Source of the DNA: Chlorokybus atmophyticus
Lineage: Eukaryota > Streptophyta > Chlorokybophyceae > Chlorokybales > Chlorokybaceae
DNA: 64,000 bases
Direction of reading: 5' to 3'
NCBI GenBank assembly: GCA_009103225.1
Contig: RHPI01002438.1
Coordinates: 1,088,812-1,152,811, forward strand
Shown: positions 34,979-48,137 of the stretch, in pieces
Position numbering within the stretch: the stretch's first letter is position 1
Layout of the letters: each line of letters starts with the position of its first letter
Notes under the pieces: model-generated
The model's database searches: none
What the model saw: only the letters and a program-made list of their open reading frames with translations
What the model was told of the DNA's origin: nothing
Position numbers and translations under genes: made by a program

Positions 34979-35903
34979 GACCCGCCTGTAAACCAAAAAC
35001 AGTAATTGACCTTATTTAGGCAGGAGTAGACCGCCGACAAGAAGGTTGCAAGCACCGCCGCTTGTGTTCAGCAAAAATGACGTTTGCGCAAGTCTAACAG
35101 TGTACAAGCTACCCCAATACTGCCGCCTTCCCCGCCGATGCTGCAGCCACCGAAGTCTTTGGCTTTACGTGCTACACCTGGGACAGGATACCCATGAGAC
35201 ATGTTCTTTGCTGAGTTCCCCTGCCAGGAGAACTCAGCAAAGACAAGCCCTGCACTGGGCAGTGCCAGGGTTTTGTTTCTGCCAGCTTGAACTTCTTATC
35301 CCAGGCAACGCACATGTTGAGGTGTGCGGTTTCAACATAGTGAGATTTGGTTCGCAGTCGTTTGCATGGTGCATCTGCGTAAAATTGGATACAAGATGTT
35401 CATAACAGGACCATGACAATGCTCACAACGCTCAACGCACGGGTTGCTGATGCATTCTTCAGCAATTCAAGCCTGCTAGCATGGGCTGCAACATGAGGGC
35501 ATTCCTGGTAGGCTTGTGTCTGCAGGTGAGATGATAGGTCACCTGCTGTATGCAAGAATCTGGAGCTGCTTGAGACAATAGCATGTCACACATCTGATGC
35601 CACACAACGTGTCAACGCCTAACCCAAAGCGGAGACTTACAGCAAGTCCAGGCAACCAAGCAGGCTGCCCACAGTTGTCACGTGGTGGTTACGCTCAACG
35701 ACTGTACAGCTGGTAAATCATGGCCTGTCCAGCGAATGCCCTGCCTGTGTATATCCTGCCAAGCCCAATACCTGTCACGTTGTAGTAAGGAATTATGACT
35801 GTACAAATGGCCAGCAAGTAATAGCTCTTCAGCCATCGCCCTACAATTTGGCATAATCGCTACTGCTAAGTAATCTATCATGGCTCTCTGCTGGTCATAC
35901 ACC
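34976..35903. other. 3' flank of the strawberry notch gene
   Basis: No convincing exon. A plus-strand frame of 119 codons at 35046-35405 has no recognisable content and spans a hairpin. TTACA at about 35638 is TGTAA on the minus strand, a possible poly(A) signal. Confidence 0.4.
35205..35243. repeat. perfect hairpin, 14-bp arms
   Basis: Arms 35205-35218 and 35230-35243 are exact reverse complements around 11 bases. It lies about 660 bases past the strawberry notch stop codon. Confidence 0.75.
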
Positions 35904-38900
35904 TCAGAGTTGCACTGCAGAGGTACTGTCTGTCGGATCTGCTTTGACTGCCACCTGCGGCAGATCTGCTGAACAACCTACTCGAGGCTTTTTCTCAGCG
36001 CTCCCTGAGCCTCCTTCTAATGGCCTCTTCGGATCCGACAAGCCTGCTCTTGAGGATGGAACACTCGAAGCTTGCATGCATGGGGGGATTGCTGTCCGCT
36101 CAGCCTTGACGGTTACGTGCGGATAGGATGGCACATTCTCTTTGTTGTCCGTGTCGATCTTCACTGGACTCAACTGACTGGCATCCAGCTTGTGCTCTAG
36201 CTTCACCGGCACTTTGGGTTCGTCGTCTTCATCGTCAATCAGGTTCACAATGTCATCATCATCGTCAATAACGATAGACTGTCTCCTGACAACGGGTGTG
36301 CGGCTTGCAGTGCCTGCTGCTCGTGCAGGGTTGTCATCATCGTCGAGTACAATCGCTTCTTTTTTGACAGAGTCAGGTACATGGGCTGGTGTGCTGAATG
36401 CTGATGTACTTGTAGCCTGCGGCTGAGAGCTTAATTGTCATTCCATGCTTGTTGAGTGCGTAATAAAGTACTTGTGCATGACTGATACCTGATCAGAGTG
36501 CATAACATGTGCTTGTGGAACGAAGAGAATCTCATCAGCTTGTGAACTCGCTGCATCGTCTTCATCCCTGTCCCCATCCTCATCATCAGAGATAGGAGCA
36601 TAGAGATCATCCAATTTGGCCAGTTCCCAGCAATGTCGCGGCGCAGCCTGGTTGCCTCCACGTGTTTGTGGTATAGCAGCCGGAGTGTTAGCGGATTGGG
36701 GTCGAGATGTTGAGGGACTATCCATTGAAGCCTGCATGCACACAAACTCGTATGAGTTGCTCAGCCAAGAAGTTGTTACAGCAAGTAAGCACTTACAAAC
36801 TGCGCGGCAGGTCGAGGTCCTGTCCTTGGTGTGTGGATCGGTCGACTCTCGTTCACAAGTGGTGGCTCAGGCACCTGTTAATCCAGCTATGAGTATGCAA
36901 GACAGCTATTCTTGAAGTCCCATCTCAGGGTGTGCACAAAAGACAGCTGCATTACAACAGTTGTGCGTGTCACACATGTTGCACATGCCACCTTGTGGTG
37001 CCGCACGGAGCAGACAATGTGCATCTGAGACAGGTTACGTGCGACTGCAAGTAACCTGTCTCAGATGACATAATCAACAAGCGTGCATACATACCTCTTC
37101 CCACAGGCCGGATGTGCGGAGGCGCTGCAGCTCTTCTCTACTCACTGGTGCCGTCTTAGACATCCTGTTTGTCGGCCGGTGACCTGAACCGACGAGCACC
37201 ATTGCTTGCGAAGCACGCCTATCTGAGGTTGCCGCGGGCGTGGCCGGGGGTGCATCATCGTCAAGCTCACGAGCGAGAAGTGGTGCTGTCTCCAGCACAC
37301 GCAACAACAACTGTACAAGCTCGCTTTTATTCGAGCACAAGGCTGTGCTGTGGCCTCGCTCTTCGATCAAGGCTGTAATCTTTTTCCTTGACATTGCCTG
37401 AACAGCGGCCCTCACATCGCCTTCAAACAGAGTCTCTTCTGGCATGAGTTCTGCTTCGGGCACAGAAAGCTCCTGGCATGTGTTTGTTGGACTGCCGTTG
37501 GGTTCGTCAGTCGGCTTGTTGTTGCCATTCTCCATCTGATGTCGTTGTTTTGCTGCTTCGGCCCATAACAACCTAATGTCTCGCACGCAGGCCCCAATGG
37601 CAGATTGGTGGATGTATAAGCCAACAACAGCATCCTTCCCCTCTGCGACAGCAAAACACGCATGAACAACCAGAAACCTGCAACAGGCTCAACACCCGTG
37701 TGATAAGCTCATCTGCAATATGCTTGCCAGGCACTGCGCGATGGAGATGAAGCCCACGTCTGCCAGATCCAGAGGCTACTTTTCCACCTGTGGACTTTTC
37801 AATGGTTTTGTACACTTGCAAAATGCCGCCGCTTAGCAGATGAACCTACAAAAAGGAACACATGTGAGGACAAATAGCTCACACGCATCAGTGACGGCAA
37901 TGGAGTCAAGCGACCGCGCTGGTGTGCCTGCGCACCGTTGAAGGGTGCGCTTGTTGAGTCTGCTGTTGCCATGTAATTCTATAACTCTTCAGTTGCGCAG
38001 GTGTTGGCACCACCGCATTGTCAGCCTTAGGGTGAGACATGACCAGCTTGTATTTGGCTTTCAGCTCAACAAGGCTAGGCCTTTCACCCGAATAACCTGA
38101 GCGAGGTCTCTGTTGCACAAAGGAAAACTTACAATGATGGAGACCTTCCAAAATGCTGACGCCAGCACACAGCAAAGTGATAGCTGACCAGCATCAGAAA
38201 GTGGGTGAAGCTTTCTGCCTTGTGCCTGTAGGGTGACACGTCATGTCGAACTTCAACTGCCAGACACATGTTCTGCGTGTGCAAGCTGGCTTGACTCCGG
38301 GGCAGGTAAAATCCATCATAGGGACCTGCAAGCAGAGGCACACAAGTTGTAAGGCTTGCACTGCATCGAACTTCAAAGTCATCTCGCAGTGCTGATATAC
38401 CAGTTTGCTACCTGGATGCTTGTACAACTCTAAGCGCTGCAGTGCAACCTCGAAGGTAGTGCCTGCATTCAACTGCAACTGGTGGTGAACCAGCTGAGCA
38501 CCTGTCTGCAGGTTCTGATACAGCACCTGTGTGCGGCAAAAGTTGGGAAAATCTTGCGATTGATGCAACCGCAGTGTGTTGGATTACTACGGCGACTCAC
38601 CTGTGGGGTTTCAAGCTCCGTAATCTTATCGCACTGAAACTCCAGAATGCTGTCACTATATGACCGGTCTGTGATGGCCAGCGCAACGCCTCCATCATAC
38701 AAGCATGAGAAGTATTCGAACAGCTGGTTCTGTAACAGTCGGAAAAATTGATACACGCAGTTTATATATGTGGCAAGTGCCATGTACCGTTCAGAAACGA
38801 AAAACAAGAGATGTGGACTTTGCCAGCTACCAGCCAACAAGAAGCGACTTCATCGACATTCATCCAACATCAAACACAACTGTGGGTCCCATGCTCAATG

Positions 38901-41900
38901 TCTGCACATGTGAATGATGAGCTGCAGCAGAAAAAAGGCTGCACCTGGATATCGATTGGTAGACCAAGCAGCCTGTTCAGGAATCCGGGGACACTGCCTG
39001 TGGAAATAGCAATACGTGCGATGATAAGCTAAGTACAGGACACCTGAATCAATGTCTCGTTCATACCTTTGCGTGGTTGAATACCACCTGAGGGATCGCG
39101 CTTGAAGTAACCCACCTGCATCACCAATAGGTCAATATACAGCATCCTGTTGATGCACCGGAGTTGAAGCTATATCTAGATGCTGCGAGCACCGCATGCT
39201 AAAGCCAACACACGCACCTTGACTAAATAGTCTTTTGCAGTGTGACAGAACTCGCTGATGGCCCTTGCTCGATCCGCAGCCGCTGAGATGAATTCAGGGA
39301 CGGGCTCCCCAGTAGCAACCCAGCTGGCACAACGAAGAGAGTCATGTACTCATATACTCATGTACTGTGAAAGCAGGGAGGCACAGAAGCGGTGAGTGGA
39401 TGTTCATATGGCGTGCCTTTGTTGAATTTGCTCACCCAGAAATGAGTATGTTCTGCAGCTTGGTAATGGCTTCTCGCCCGTACTTGTTCGCAATGTCAAA
39501 TTCGCGCATGTCGTTGGCACTGTTGTGCACTCGGCGATCCCCTTGCACAAGAGCACCCAGGGACTGCAATCGACTGGCAACAGCCGAAGCAAAGCGCTGC
39601 TCACCAGCCACATCCGTCACAACCAGATGGTAGCGTGGAGCTGACACCTGAACAACGATATCATCATGCACACATAAAACGAGCACAAGATAAGGCCAAT
39701 TTACCAGGTTTATGGCGAGTACATGTGAGTGAGCACAGTGCAAGCACAACAACTCACTTGGTTGGAGCGGTGTGTCCTGCCCAGCTGTTGCACAGCCTTG
39801 TCTGCAGACCATGGCAGTTCCAGAGTGATGTGGTTGCGCCGGCGTTGGTTTTTGGCTTTCCTGTCCGCCTGCATACACGCAATCGCTAGTATTGAACAAC
39901 GCCTTGTTCACAACACAAAGAGCAACTGCATTTGTGTTGTTCAAACGGTACCTGCAACGATATGCCTGCTGATGCTGCATCGCTAATGATGCAGACAAGC
40001 TTGCCACCGCTCTGGAAGTGCTCCTTCTCTATGATGTTGACCTGCAGGACAGCCCAATAACGTTAACAGGCTCATACTTATGCCAGTATGCAGGTATGCA
40101 TCACAAGCAGTTGGTACATGCGGCGATAACGCGTACACATAAGCGCAAGCCTGGTGAACTATGTTGGAAACGGATGGCTGCACTTTTGAAGGCAATTGAG
40201 CAGAGGAGTACCAGCAAACTGCATCAATCAACCGGAGTGCATCACAAGCACCTTGTCACCACTGACGCCATCTGCCTTTGCTCTTTTCTCGAGCACGGTG
40301 ACTCCGTTCTTTTTCACAAAGTGCTGCTTTCGGCCAGTCATTTCTGCCACCTTTGAGGACCCACCCAACCTAAGCGCACGGTGGTGGCTTATATATGCAT
40401 CAATTCACTTCTGCGCTGTCAACCAACACGTACTATGCAAGCATCACATACTGTGCTTTGAGGTTGTCCAACGGATTGGAAGGCAGGACCAAGTCAATGG
40501 CTTCGCTCAAAAGCTCCTCGCATCTAACACGAAACTTGGGATCCTTTGAGACACCTGCAGTCTGCTTAATTGTCTCAGTCAACAGCTGCACAGGTGCTGA
40601 GGCAAAGTCGTCCGCGTCAACATCTGCATAAGTATGGTTGGCTTAACATTGAGAAAGTCTCAAGCAGATATTCACATGACACGCGTGCCCACGCACACGA
40701 GCCCATAGAGACAACCATGATATGACACCTGCGTGCATCACCATTGTCGTGTGCTACCTGGCTTGCTTCCTGACATGCGTGCAGCCGCTTCTGCTCGCTG
40801 CTGGTGAGCCTCGCCAGTTGTCTGCAGGCCAATAACAACTGCCTCTCCATTGGCAAGCGCAGCTTTGGCAATGCGTACGACGGTTTCCACCTGCATGTCT
40901 TGCATTGCATTAGCGTGAAGGCACGGGCATGCACAGCGATGCTGCAGCTGTGTGTGCCTTACCTTGACAGCCACGCACAGCTGGCGAAAGAAGCGCTGAT
41001 GCGAGGCCCAGAAGAGACCAAGCGTCTGGTAGACAGGAAAAGGCAAACCCATGATAACCAAACAGATACCGCAACCAACTCATTGTAGTGCATGGTGTAA
41101 TAAACGCACCATTGGCACGCGAGGTTCAGCTGGCCACTTTTCAGTTTTTCTTGCTGCAGTGGCCTTGGTCAGGGTATCAAACAGCTCAACCCACATATTT
41201 GCACAACGGTCATAAAGGTCGCGCATCTCAGGGCTCAAAGTCGCCCTGTGGATGATGGACTCCGCATGCTTGTAACTGAGTGCCCGGCTAACAAACTGCG
41301 AATTGGCCTTCATCTGCATGGAGAGCAGCTCCATAACGCTGCGAGCAAAGGTGTAAGCATATGCATCAATCGATGTTCACAGCCATGCGGAATTTCTGAT
41401 TACCCCACTCCGCGATTTTCAACTTTCTCCCTTAGCTCCCTGCACACGAACAGGTCTCATTGTAAAGACCGCATGTCATGCTTGAAGTAGCAAATAACCT
41501 CAGCATCTCAGCAAAAATGCTCTTACTTGAAATCAAAGAAAGGGGCATCCCGAAAACCCCACAGACCCAACCGAGGCATGTACAACAAGTTTAAGGGCTC
41601 AGTAGCCCCAGTAGCCGATACATACATCACTCTGGCCCTACAGCCATTGTCGTGTCAGCAGCATTGTTGGTGCTGGAGTTGAGAGGTAGAAGTAACACGC
41701 ATTGCATGATATCATACTTGGGCAAGCGAAGTTGTAGCCTTATAACAGCGTCTGCGGTTTGCGTCCCGACTAGCTTTTGTTTATTGAAAAACGACCTCTT
41801 TGGCTCGTCGAGATCGTCATCATCTGCGTAAGGATCTTCTATGTCAATCTCCTCGCCATCCATGGCCTGGTTTGCCTGATTCTGTAAATTTTGATACATG

Positions 41901-43571
41901 GTGGCCTTTTCTAAGCCTGCATTCTTTGCCTGTGGATAGTTGTCACTCAAGTCAGCCGTCAATACGCACCAAGCGCACATAGCCTTAATACAAACGATAC
42001 GCAGAATACCAGACCATACACTTGCTAACGGGGATTTAAGACAAAACAGACATTGTGAACACGACTGACGAAAAGCTTACTTTGTGTGCTTCATCATAGA
42101 TGATCAGCCCATCAAACGACGAGCCTCCGCACCACTCGATAAGTTGCTCCTGCACAAGATGTGGTCCGCAGGCTGCCTCAAATGCTACCGGCTTCTCATA
42201 GAAGAACACAGGACACATGGACAACATGTAACATACCATGCGAGTCTGGGAGGCGCTTTTGGCAATCAGCGTGTTGTATGTGGCGAAAATAACTCCGCTG
42301 TCCAGCCTGACCAACAGAGTGTGTGAGTGCTGCCACCATCACAACGAGCCATTTGTCAGCACTGCCTGCTTATTACAAAGCATGCACAGCATTACAAGAG
42401 CCAACAGCAGTACCCTGCCATGCTTGAAAGGTCGCCATAGCCATACTGCTTGAGCGCATGTAAGTGAATGTACTTGAGAGCATCCAAATCAGCCAAATCC
42501 CGCTTGGCATCCAAATGCAAATCAGCTGACGCCGACAGCCAGATGTGCTGCACCAATGTCAACGTCAGGAAGCTGCATCACCCATACTCAGAGTTGAGTA
42601 GCGATTGCACGTAAGAACCTATGCACATTGCCGTGCACATGTCACATTCTGCGCTGACCCAACCTTCACGCTGCACCAAAGTGCATGCAATGCTGGTCAA
42701 ATAATGCAGTGCAATGCGTACACTACGTGGCAGCCTAGCACAAATCTATAAGCATCACACGGTGCAGAACCAACACCCCCGATGCCAATAAACCTAACAT
42801 TGTCAACACTCACTTTGGTCCTCCCCCGGAAGACATTTTCCACAACAACAGCTGCAATCTGGCGGCCTTTCCCAACCCCGGCGCCTGCAAGAACACAATG
42901 CTGTAACTTAACAGGAAAGAGATGCACCGAATAGCCAGGAGCGTGTGTCAGGCTCTGTACCATCAGCCAAGAAGAACCCTCTGCGAGGCCCATTGTCCGG
43001 TAAGAACTTTTCATGCTGGTGGCAAGCAAGCAGCACTGTCTCCAACTGCAACTGCGACAGGCCTCGTATGGTAGCGGGTGGCAGTGCAATCTGTGCAACG
43101 GCGGACAGTTTAGCGCACTTCATGAAGAACCATACCATGCAACTGCTTAGAGAGTCTCCAACAACAAGGCAAACTACCTTGTATCGACCTGCCAAGTCTG
43201 GTGTCTGCACGGATGACAAGCCGGCAGCCTCAACCACCGGGTCGGGGTGAGGGTTGCCTATGGTGATGTGCTTCGGGTCATACTCGCAGAACTGTAGTGC
43301 AACACACATCGTCACAATGACACAACTTGCGCATGACATTTGAACTAGATTCTTGACAAGTACCAGTAAGGACTGCATGTACCGTGACTGAAGCGACTCC
43401 CCCGGCCATGTCGTCCTTTGGTTCTGCACCAGCTTGCGGCATGGCTCCATTGCCAGCAGCAGCAGTGTTGAAGCCAGCTGCATCGAAGGGAGGAGCTGCC
43501 GTACCGTCCTCATTGCGCTTGCCAAACAGCTGTTCTGCCAGAAGCTTGGCAATCTCAGCAAGCTTTTCCAT
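35904..43571 (-). CDS. strawberry notch / FORGETTER1-type helicase-like protein
   Basis: Nuclear SF2-like ATPase; Arabidopsis FGT1 keeps heat-stress memory with chromatin remodellers. Thirty exons give 1529 residues in unbroken phase, beginning 43571-43383, 43291-43178, 43090-42961, 42884-42814, 42547-42414, 42306-42237, 42149-42081 and ending 37642-37095, 36874-36797, 36731-36489, 36422-35904. Motifs: [17 protein letters not shown], Walker [10 protein letters not shown] (about 144-152), DEAH (42084-42095, about 255-258), [12 protein letters not shown], the family signature [10 protein letters not shown] (about 675-684) and [11 protein letters not shown]. After the conserved core come a SAP-like segment, [20 protein letters not shown] (about 1130-1150), and an acidic tail with SUMO-interaction-like EAIVLDDDD and SIVIDDDDD. 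The start may be preceded by an unseen N-terminal exon. A perfect hairpin sits in one intron. Confidence 0.93.
37022..37067. repeat. perfect hairpin in a strawberry notch intron
   Basis: Arms 37022-37038 and 37051-37067 (17 bases) are exact reverse complements around 12 bases. It lies in the intron between exons 27 and 28, 28 bases from the donor of exon 27. Confidence 0.85.
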
Positions 43572-44827
43572 GTTGCTGGCCTGCAAGGCGGTGAGGTGGT
43601 GAGTTTCATGGCTTCATACTTGCGCATGTTGATGGGTGCATGCGCGTGTGCGGGGTGTGTAGCTGGCTGTTTTAGCAAAAGCGTATCAAGTGACAACTGT
43701 ACACTCAAGTTTCTATTCCAATAACAATCACATCTCTGTCAATACACACTGTTGCAACTGCATCTGAGTGCTGTTTCGATGCACTTGCAACAGTGAAACA
43801 CCCCACCCCAATGATAACCACAGTCAACTGCTTCACAACGAAGGAGCTGAAATTAATGAAGTGGGCACAGGCCGGCTGTGTGACATTCTTGGGAGACGCC
43901 AAGAAACAGCAATTGATTGTTGTACACCGAGCTGATTGCCTCGAGCATGTCGTTACCAAGAGTTGTTGATCTTAACTTCACGTCATCAAACGAGTATGAC
44001 AGCAGTTCATTCTGCGCTGTATGTAAGCTTTCGCAGCTCCTTGTGTGCGTCTATACATGTGTGCGTGAATGAAGAAGGAACAGTGCTTCCTCCTCCTATG
44101 CAGTGCTTCATGAAGCGCTGGACTACATGCAGCTAACAACTACTCCACGCGGCACAACAACTGCAATGGCTGTATGCACACCACCTGTGGTCGAGGGGCC
44201 GGCTTAGCCGGCATAGCAGACTGTGCGCTGCTTGCGCACAGCACACGACTTGTTTTCACGCAGGCAGCAATAACATTGCCATCATAGCATGCGCTTCTCC
44301 AGCTCCAACTTCTCACTCGCAGAAAGCCTTTTGCTTAGCTCCAGCTTTCACCTCAGCTCACCAAACACTCCCACAGCAGGGGCTAAGCGTGCTGCTGCTG
44401 CTGCCTCCTGGAAGCAAGAAGAGACGATGTCTTCCTCCAGCTGTATCAGCTATACCAGCTGTTCTATTCTTGACAGACAGCAAACACCTCAATAGCTAGC
44501 CCTCAACCAGCTCCAAGCCTCCTCCCCACGACAACACCGCCGCCGCCGCCGCCGCCGCTGTAACAGTAGCAACAAGCTGGCGCTAAAGCAAAGTTTGAAG
44601 CAGGCTTCCGCCACATCAAATCAGACCAAAACTTCACGTTGGAAAAACCAAAATCATTGCAACGTTGACGCCTACGGTAACGTTACTGCCGAACCGTCGG
44701 ATTGAAGCAGCGATACTTGACGTGAACGGTGTCGATAAAGGCGGCGGCGGCGGTGGCGACTGGGTTGGGCTTGTTGCCGTTAAGGTGGTTGCTGTTGACG
44801 ACTTGGGAGGTGGCGTAGGAGTACTGG
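43572..44827. promoter_or_regulatory. divergent intergenic region strawberry notch / CTU1
   Basis: It holds both 5' ends and possibly an N-terminal exon of the strawberry notch gene that I could not place. A (CCG)n tract lies at 44536-44560. A short palindrome-rich stretch (ggccggcttagccggc) is near 44198-44213. No independent gene is seen. Confidence 0.4.
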
Positions 44828-46697
44828 ATGGTGAAGACGTGCGAGCTGTGCTTCGAGCGGCGGGCGGCGCTGCGGAGGCCCAAAACGCACCAGCAGGTGG
44901 TTGCCAAAGAGATGAACACACAGCTCTGCTTGGGGCTGCATGTGGTTGCCAAAGACACGAACTATGTCAATGAATACAAGTGGCATGCATGTGTTGTGTG
45001 CACGTTGTAAATGCCGACGAAGTAATCTGAATGTAAGCAAAAAAGGAAAACAGCACAAGTTGAAGCTGCGTCACAAGTGTGGTTGCAGTCGCTTGTTGCT
45101 GTCAACGTTGCTCACAGCTGCTGCGGCAACGTGGCACTCGTTGACTCAAGATGCTGCACAGGTCAAGCATTTTAGTGACATGTATTGTGTGTTTAGTGTG
45201 ATGGATCATGGATCTCCTTCTCAGCTTGCATGCATGAATCAGTGCTTGCTGCAAGTTAGTTGGCCATGACTGAAAGCAGCTACCCAAAGGTTGATATTGC
45301 TTTCGCACAACCCTCCACTCTTGCTTGTTTATTGTTACGGTACTAGCGTGCTTGGTTTTGTGTTGATTCAACTGTACTGAGATTTGTTCTTGTCGGCATG
45401 TGAAGCTGTGGTGTGCTTAGCTTTGGACGGGCTTTGCAGGTTTGCCGCGAGTGCTTTTACGAGGCTTTTGAGGCTGAGATTCACAAGACAATTGTGGACA
45501 ACAGGTTGTTTGTGCGAGGGGAGCGCGTTGCAATAGGCGCCTCAGGCGGCAAAGGCAAGAACTCAACTGAGAAGTGGTGTTGCCAGTTGCTTGCGACTTG
45601 CCCATCTGCAATCACTTGAAGTAACTTGTGGGTCTGCAGACTCAACGGTGCTTGCGCATGTGTTGACGCTACTTAACTCACGACACAGTTATGGTCTTGA
45701 CCTGTTCTTGCTGTCCATCGATGAGGGCATCACGGGGTACCGAGACGACTCGCTGGAGACGGTCAAGCGCAATGAAAAGCAGTATGGCATCCCTTTGAAG
45801 GCAAGTTGCGCCTTGTACGTGTGCTTGTGTTGCTTGTTGGGATGTGGGCTGCTGTGGATTGATTCGCGACCAATCAAATCTTGTCACACAAGTTAGTCCA
45901 GTGTTCATACTTGTACCTGAAGTTTGTGCAACAGATCCTGTCATATAAGGAACTCTATGGCTGGTCCATGGACGAGATTGTGAAAGAGATCGGAAGAAAG
46001 AACAACTGTACATTCTGCGGTGTTTTCAGGCGACAAGCTCTGGACAGAGGTAACATTCAACCTGCATGTTGTGTGCCAAATGCAGCAGTCGCCTTCTCAG
46101 TGTCCGCGTGTGCTTGCGCATGCATGTATCACAGTGTAACCTCTCACTGCAGGTGCTGCAATGATGGGAGCAACCAAGATGGCCACGGGGCACAACGCGG
46201 ATGACATTGCAGAGACAGTGCTGTTGAACATCCTACGTGGGGATGTTCCCCGCCTCAGCCGGTGCACGTCCGTTATCACGGGCGAGAACAGCGTCCTGCC
46301 GCGCTGCAAACCCTTCAAGTACACATACGAAAAGGAGATTGTCATGTACGCATACTTCAAGCAGCTGGACTACTTCTCCACCGAGTGCGTGTACTCACCA
46401 TTCGCATACCGAGGCTTTGCGCGGGAGTTCATCAAGGACTTGGAAGCCATTCGTCCAGCTGCCATCATCGATATCATCAGGTCGGGAGAGGAGTTTTGCT
46501 TTGATGTCTCCTTCAAGATGCCAGAGCAAAGACGCTGCGAACGCTGCAACTATATATCAAGTCAGAAGCTTTGCAAAGCCTGCGTGTTGCTGGAGGGCCT
46601 TAACCGAGGGCTGCCAAGTCTTGGCATAAGCCGAACACGCAGATCGGGGTCTGTTAAGTTGAGACCATCTGGCGGCCTGCCAGTTGCTGTAACATAG
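44828..46697 (+). CDS. CTU1: cytoplasmic tRNA 2-thiolation protein 1 (CTU1/NCS6)
   Basis: ATP-dependent thiolase that, with CTU2, makes the s2 group of mcm5s2U at the wobble base of Lys, Glu and Gln tRNAs in the cytosol, using URM1-carried sulphur. Five exons (44828-44896, 45440-45554, 45640-45800, 45935-46049, 46153-46697) give 334 residues. Signatures are CELC (5-8), CREC, the PP-loop SGGKDS (58-63), [51 protein letters not shown], and C-terminal [17 protein letters not shown]. Introns 2 and 3 both begin GCAAG (AAAG|GCAAGA and AAG|GCAAGT); the first splits the PP-loop codon for D62. Residue conservation with plant CTU1 fixes both borders. Confidence 0.96.
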
Positions 46698-48137
46698 TGT
46701 CAAGCCCTGCTTGTGTTGCTGATTCTCAGGGCATCCGCACCAGGCTAGGTCTGTTTGTATAGTTGCTCGAGTCCTGTCTGCAGGCAAAGACATTGTGTGG
46801 CAGCAGGCTGGCATGTCATGGTCTCAATCTCTGCAAGAGCGCTCCATCTGTGCTTTTTGTAATTGTACGTGTACGTGCTGTAAGCACTTGCTCAAGTACT
46901 AAAGGTTGGGGGAAAATTGGCAAGCATCCAGAATAGTTGACATCAATAGTATGAAATTGTAATATAGCTGTAACAAGCAAGTCTTAAAGTCATATGATCT
47001 ACAATGGTATGTACAAGCCATCATCTCACCCATAGTTGTGCGGTGATGTCTCGCAACAGCATGACTAGTACGATATTGTGATACAAGATGTCTGACATGT
47101 ACTTTTACGCGGTTTCGTGTATAAGCCTGAAATTTGCAATTATCAATGCGTAATCGGCATGTAGACATGCACACGTACCATGGTTTACAAATGCATGTGA
47201 TCATATGCTTTGAAGGCCATGTATTCTTGCGTATGTAATGTACAACATGTTGGCTCACATAAGCCAACATGTTCATATGTACGCCGCCTTGCTCCTCTGT
47301 GCTTCTTATTTTGAACGTGGTAATGTCTTGGTCAACATGCAAAACAATCATGTCATAACTCAGGACAGTGTCGTGTAACACCCTATCAGAATAAGCTTCG
47401 TATCTCATGAAGCATCGGCTTGTTTAAGTAAAAAGCATCTGTCGTGTGTAGACACAACACACAAGAAATGCAATGCTGCAGTTGCAACCATTGACGCGAC
47501 ATTCATACTGTAAGCTTGTGTGGGTGTGGCTTGGTGTGGCACTGTAGCTATCTTCAAGTTCAAGTCTACCAGATTGAATTGCAATGTCCTGTCCTAGCCC
47601 TGGTACGTAGCTGAATGGAAAGCGTTTGCAGGGACACTTCCCGTTTCCCAAACTTCCACGGGGTAGCAGCCTTCTGCTAGCCGTACACGTACGACACCCC
47701 GCACGTACAGCTGGGTCTCGACCAGCAATCACGGAAGCGCCTTTGTGGCTCGCAAACACCGTGGCAGCCCCAGCCCTAACGTACACAAACTATGCTTTGC
47801 TAACGTAGGCGGTGCTCGTTGGCAATGCCTCAAAGCTACGCTAACGTTGCTGTCGGTAGTACGTTCGGCGCACCCTTGCCACTCTGGTGGGTGTAGCTGT
47901 CGACATGGCAGCGTAGCAGCCTACGCAAGCTTGGCAGAGTGTCACAGGTGCTGGCGGCAGCAGCGGCGGCGGCGGCGGCGGAGGAGACGGTGGCGGTGGC
48001 GGTGGCGGAGAAAGTGGGAGTTGCCGAGGAGTCCTTTGGAGCCAGATTGGGAGTTGGCAAGCTCGCGTGAGTGTGGATAGTGTCTAAGTGGCAGGGGGAA
48101 AGGGCAGAAAGGGCAGAAAGGGCGGGTGATCGGCGCC
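46698..48137. other. intergenic, CTU1 3' side and PGRL1 5' side
   Basis: No gene recognised. TGTAA at 46858-46862 lies 160 bases past the CTU1 stop. The minus-strand frame of 169 codons at 46899-47408 has no family features. GGC/GGT repeats at 47955-48010 precede the PGRL1 start. Confidence 0.45.
47244..47273. repeat. perfect hairpin, 12-bp arms
   Basis: AACATGTTGGCT and AGCCAACATGTT around 6 bases, downstream of CTU1. Confidence 0.7.

Noticed and set aside
33842-35055. Frames of 350-384 codons on both strands
   Set aside because: N run plus GA-type simple repeat; Ser-Leu, Arg-Glu and Gly-Arg strings are repeat translations.
46899-47408. 169-codon minus frame downstream of CTU1
   Set aside because: His/Tyr/Cys-rich random-looking sequence spanning a hairpin; no homology recognised.
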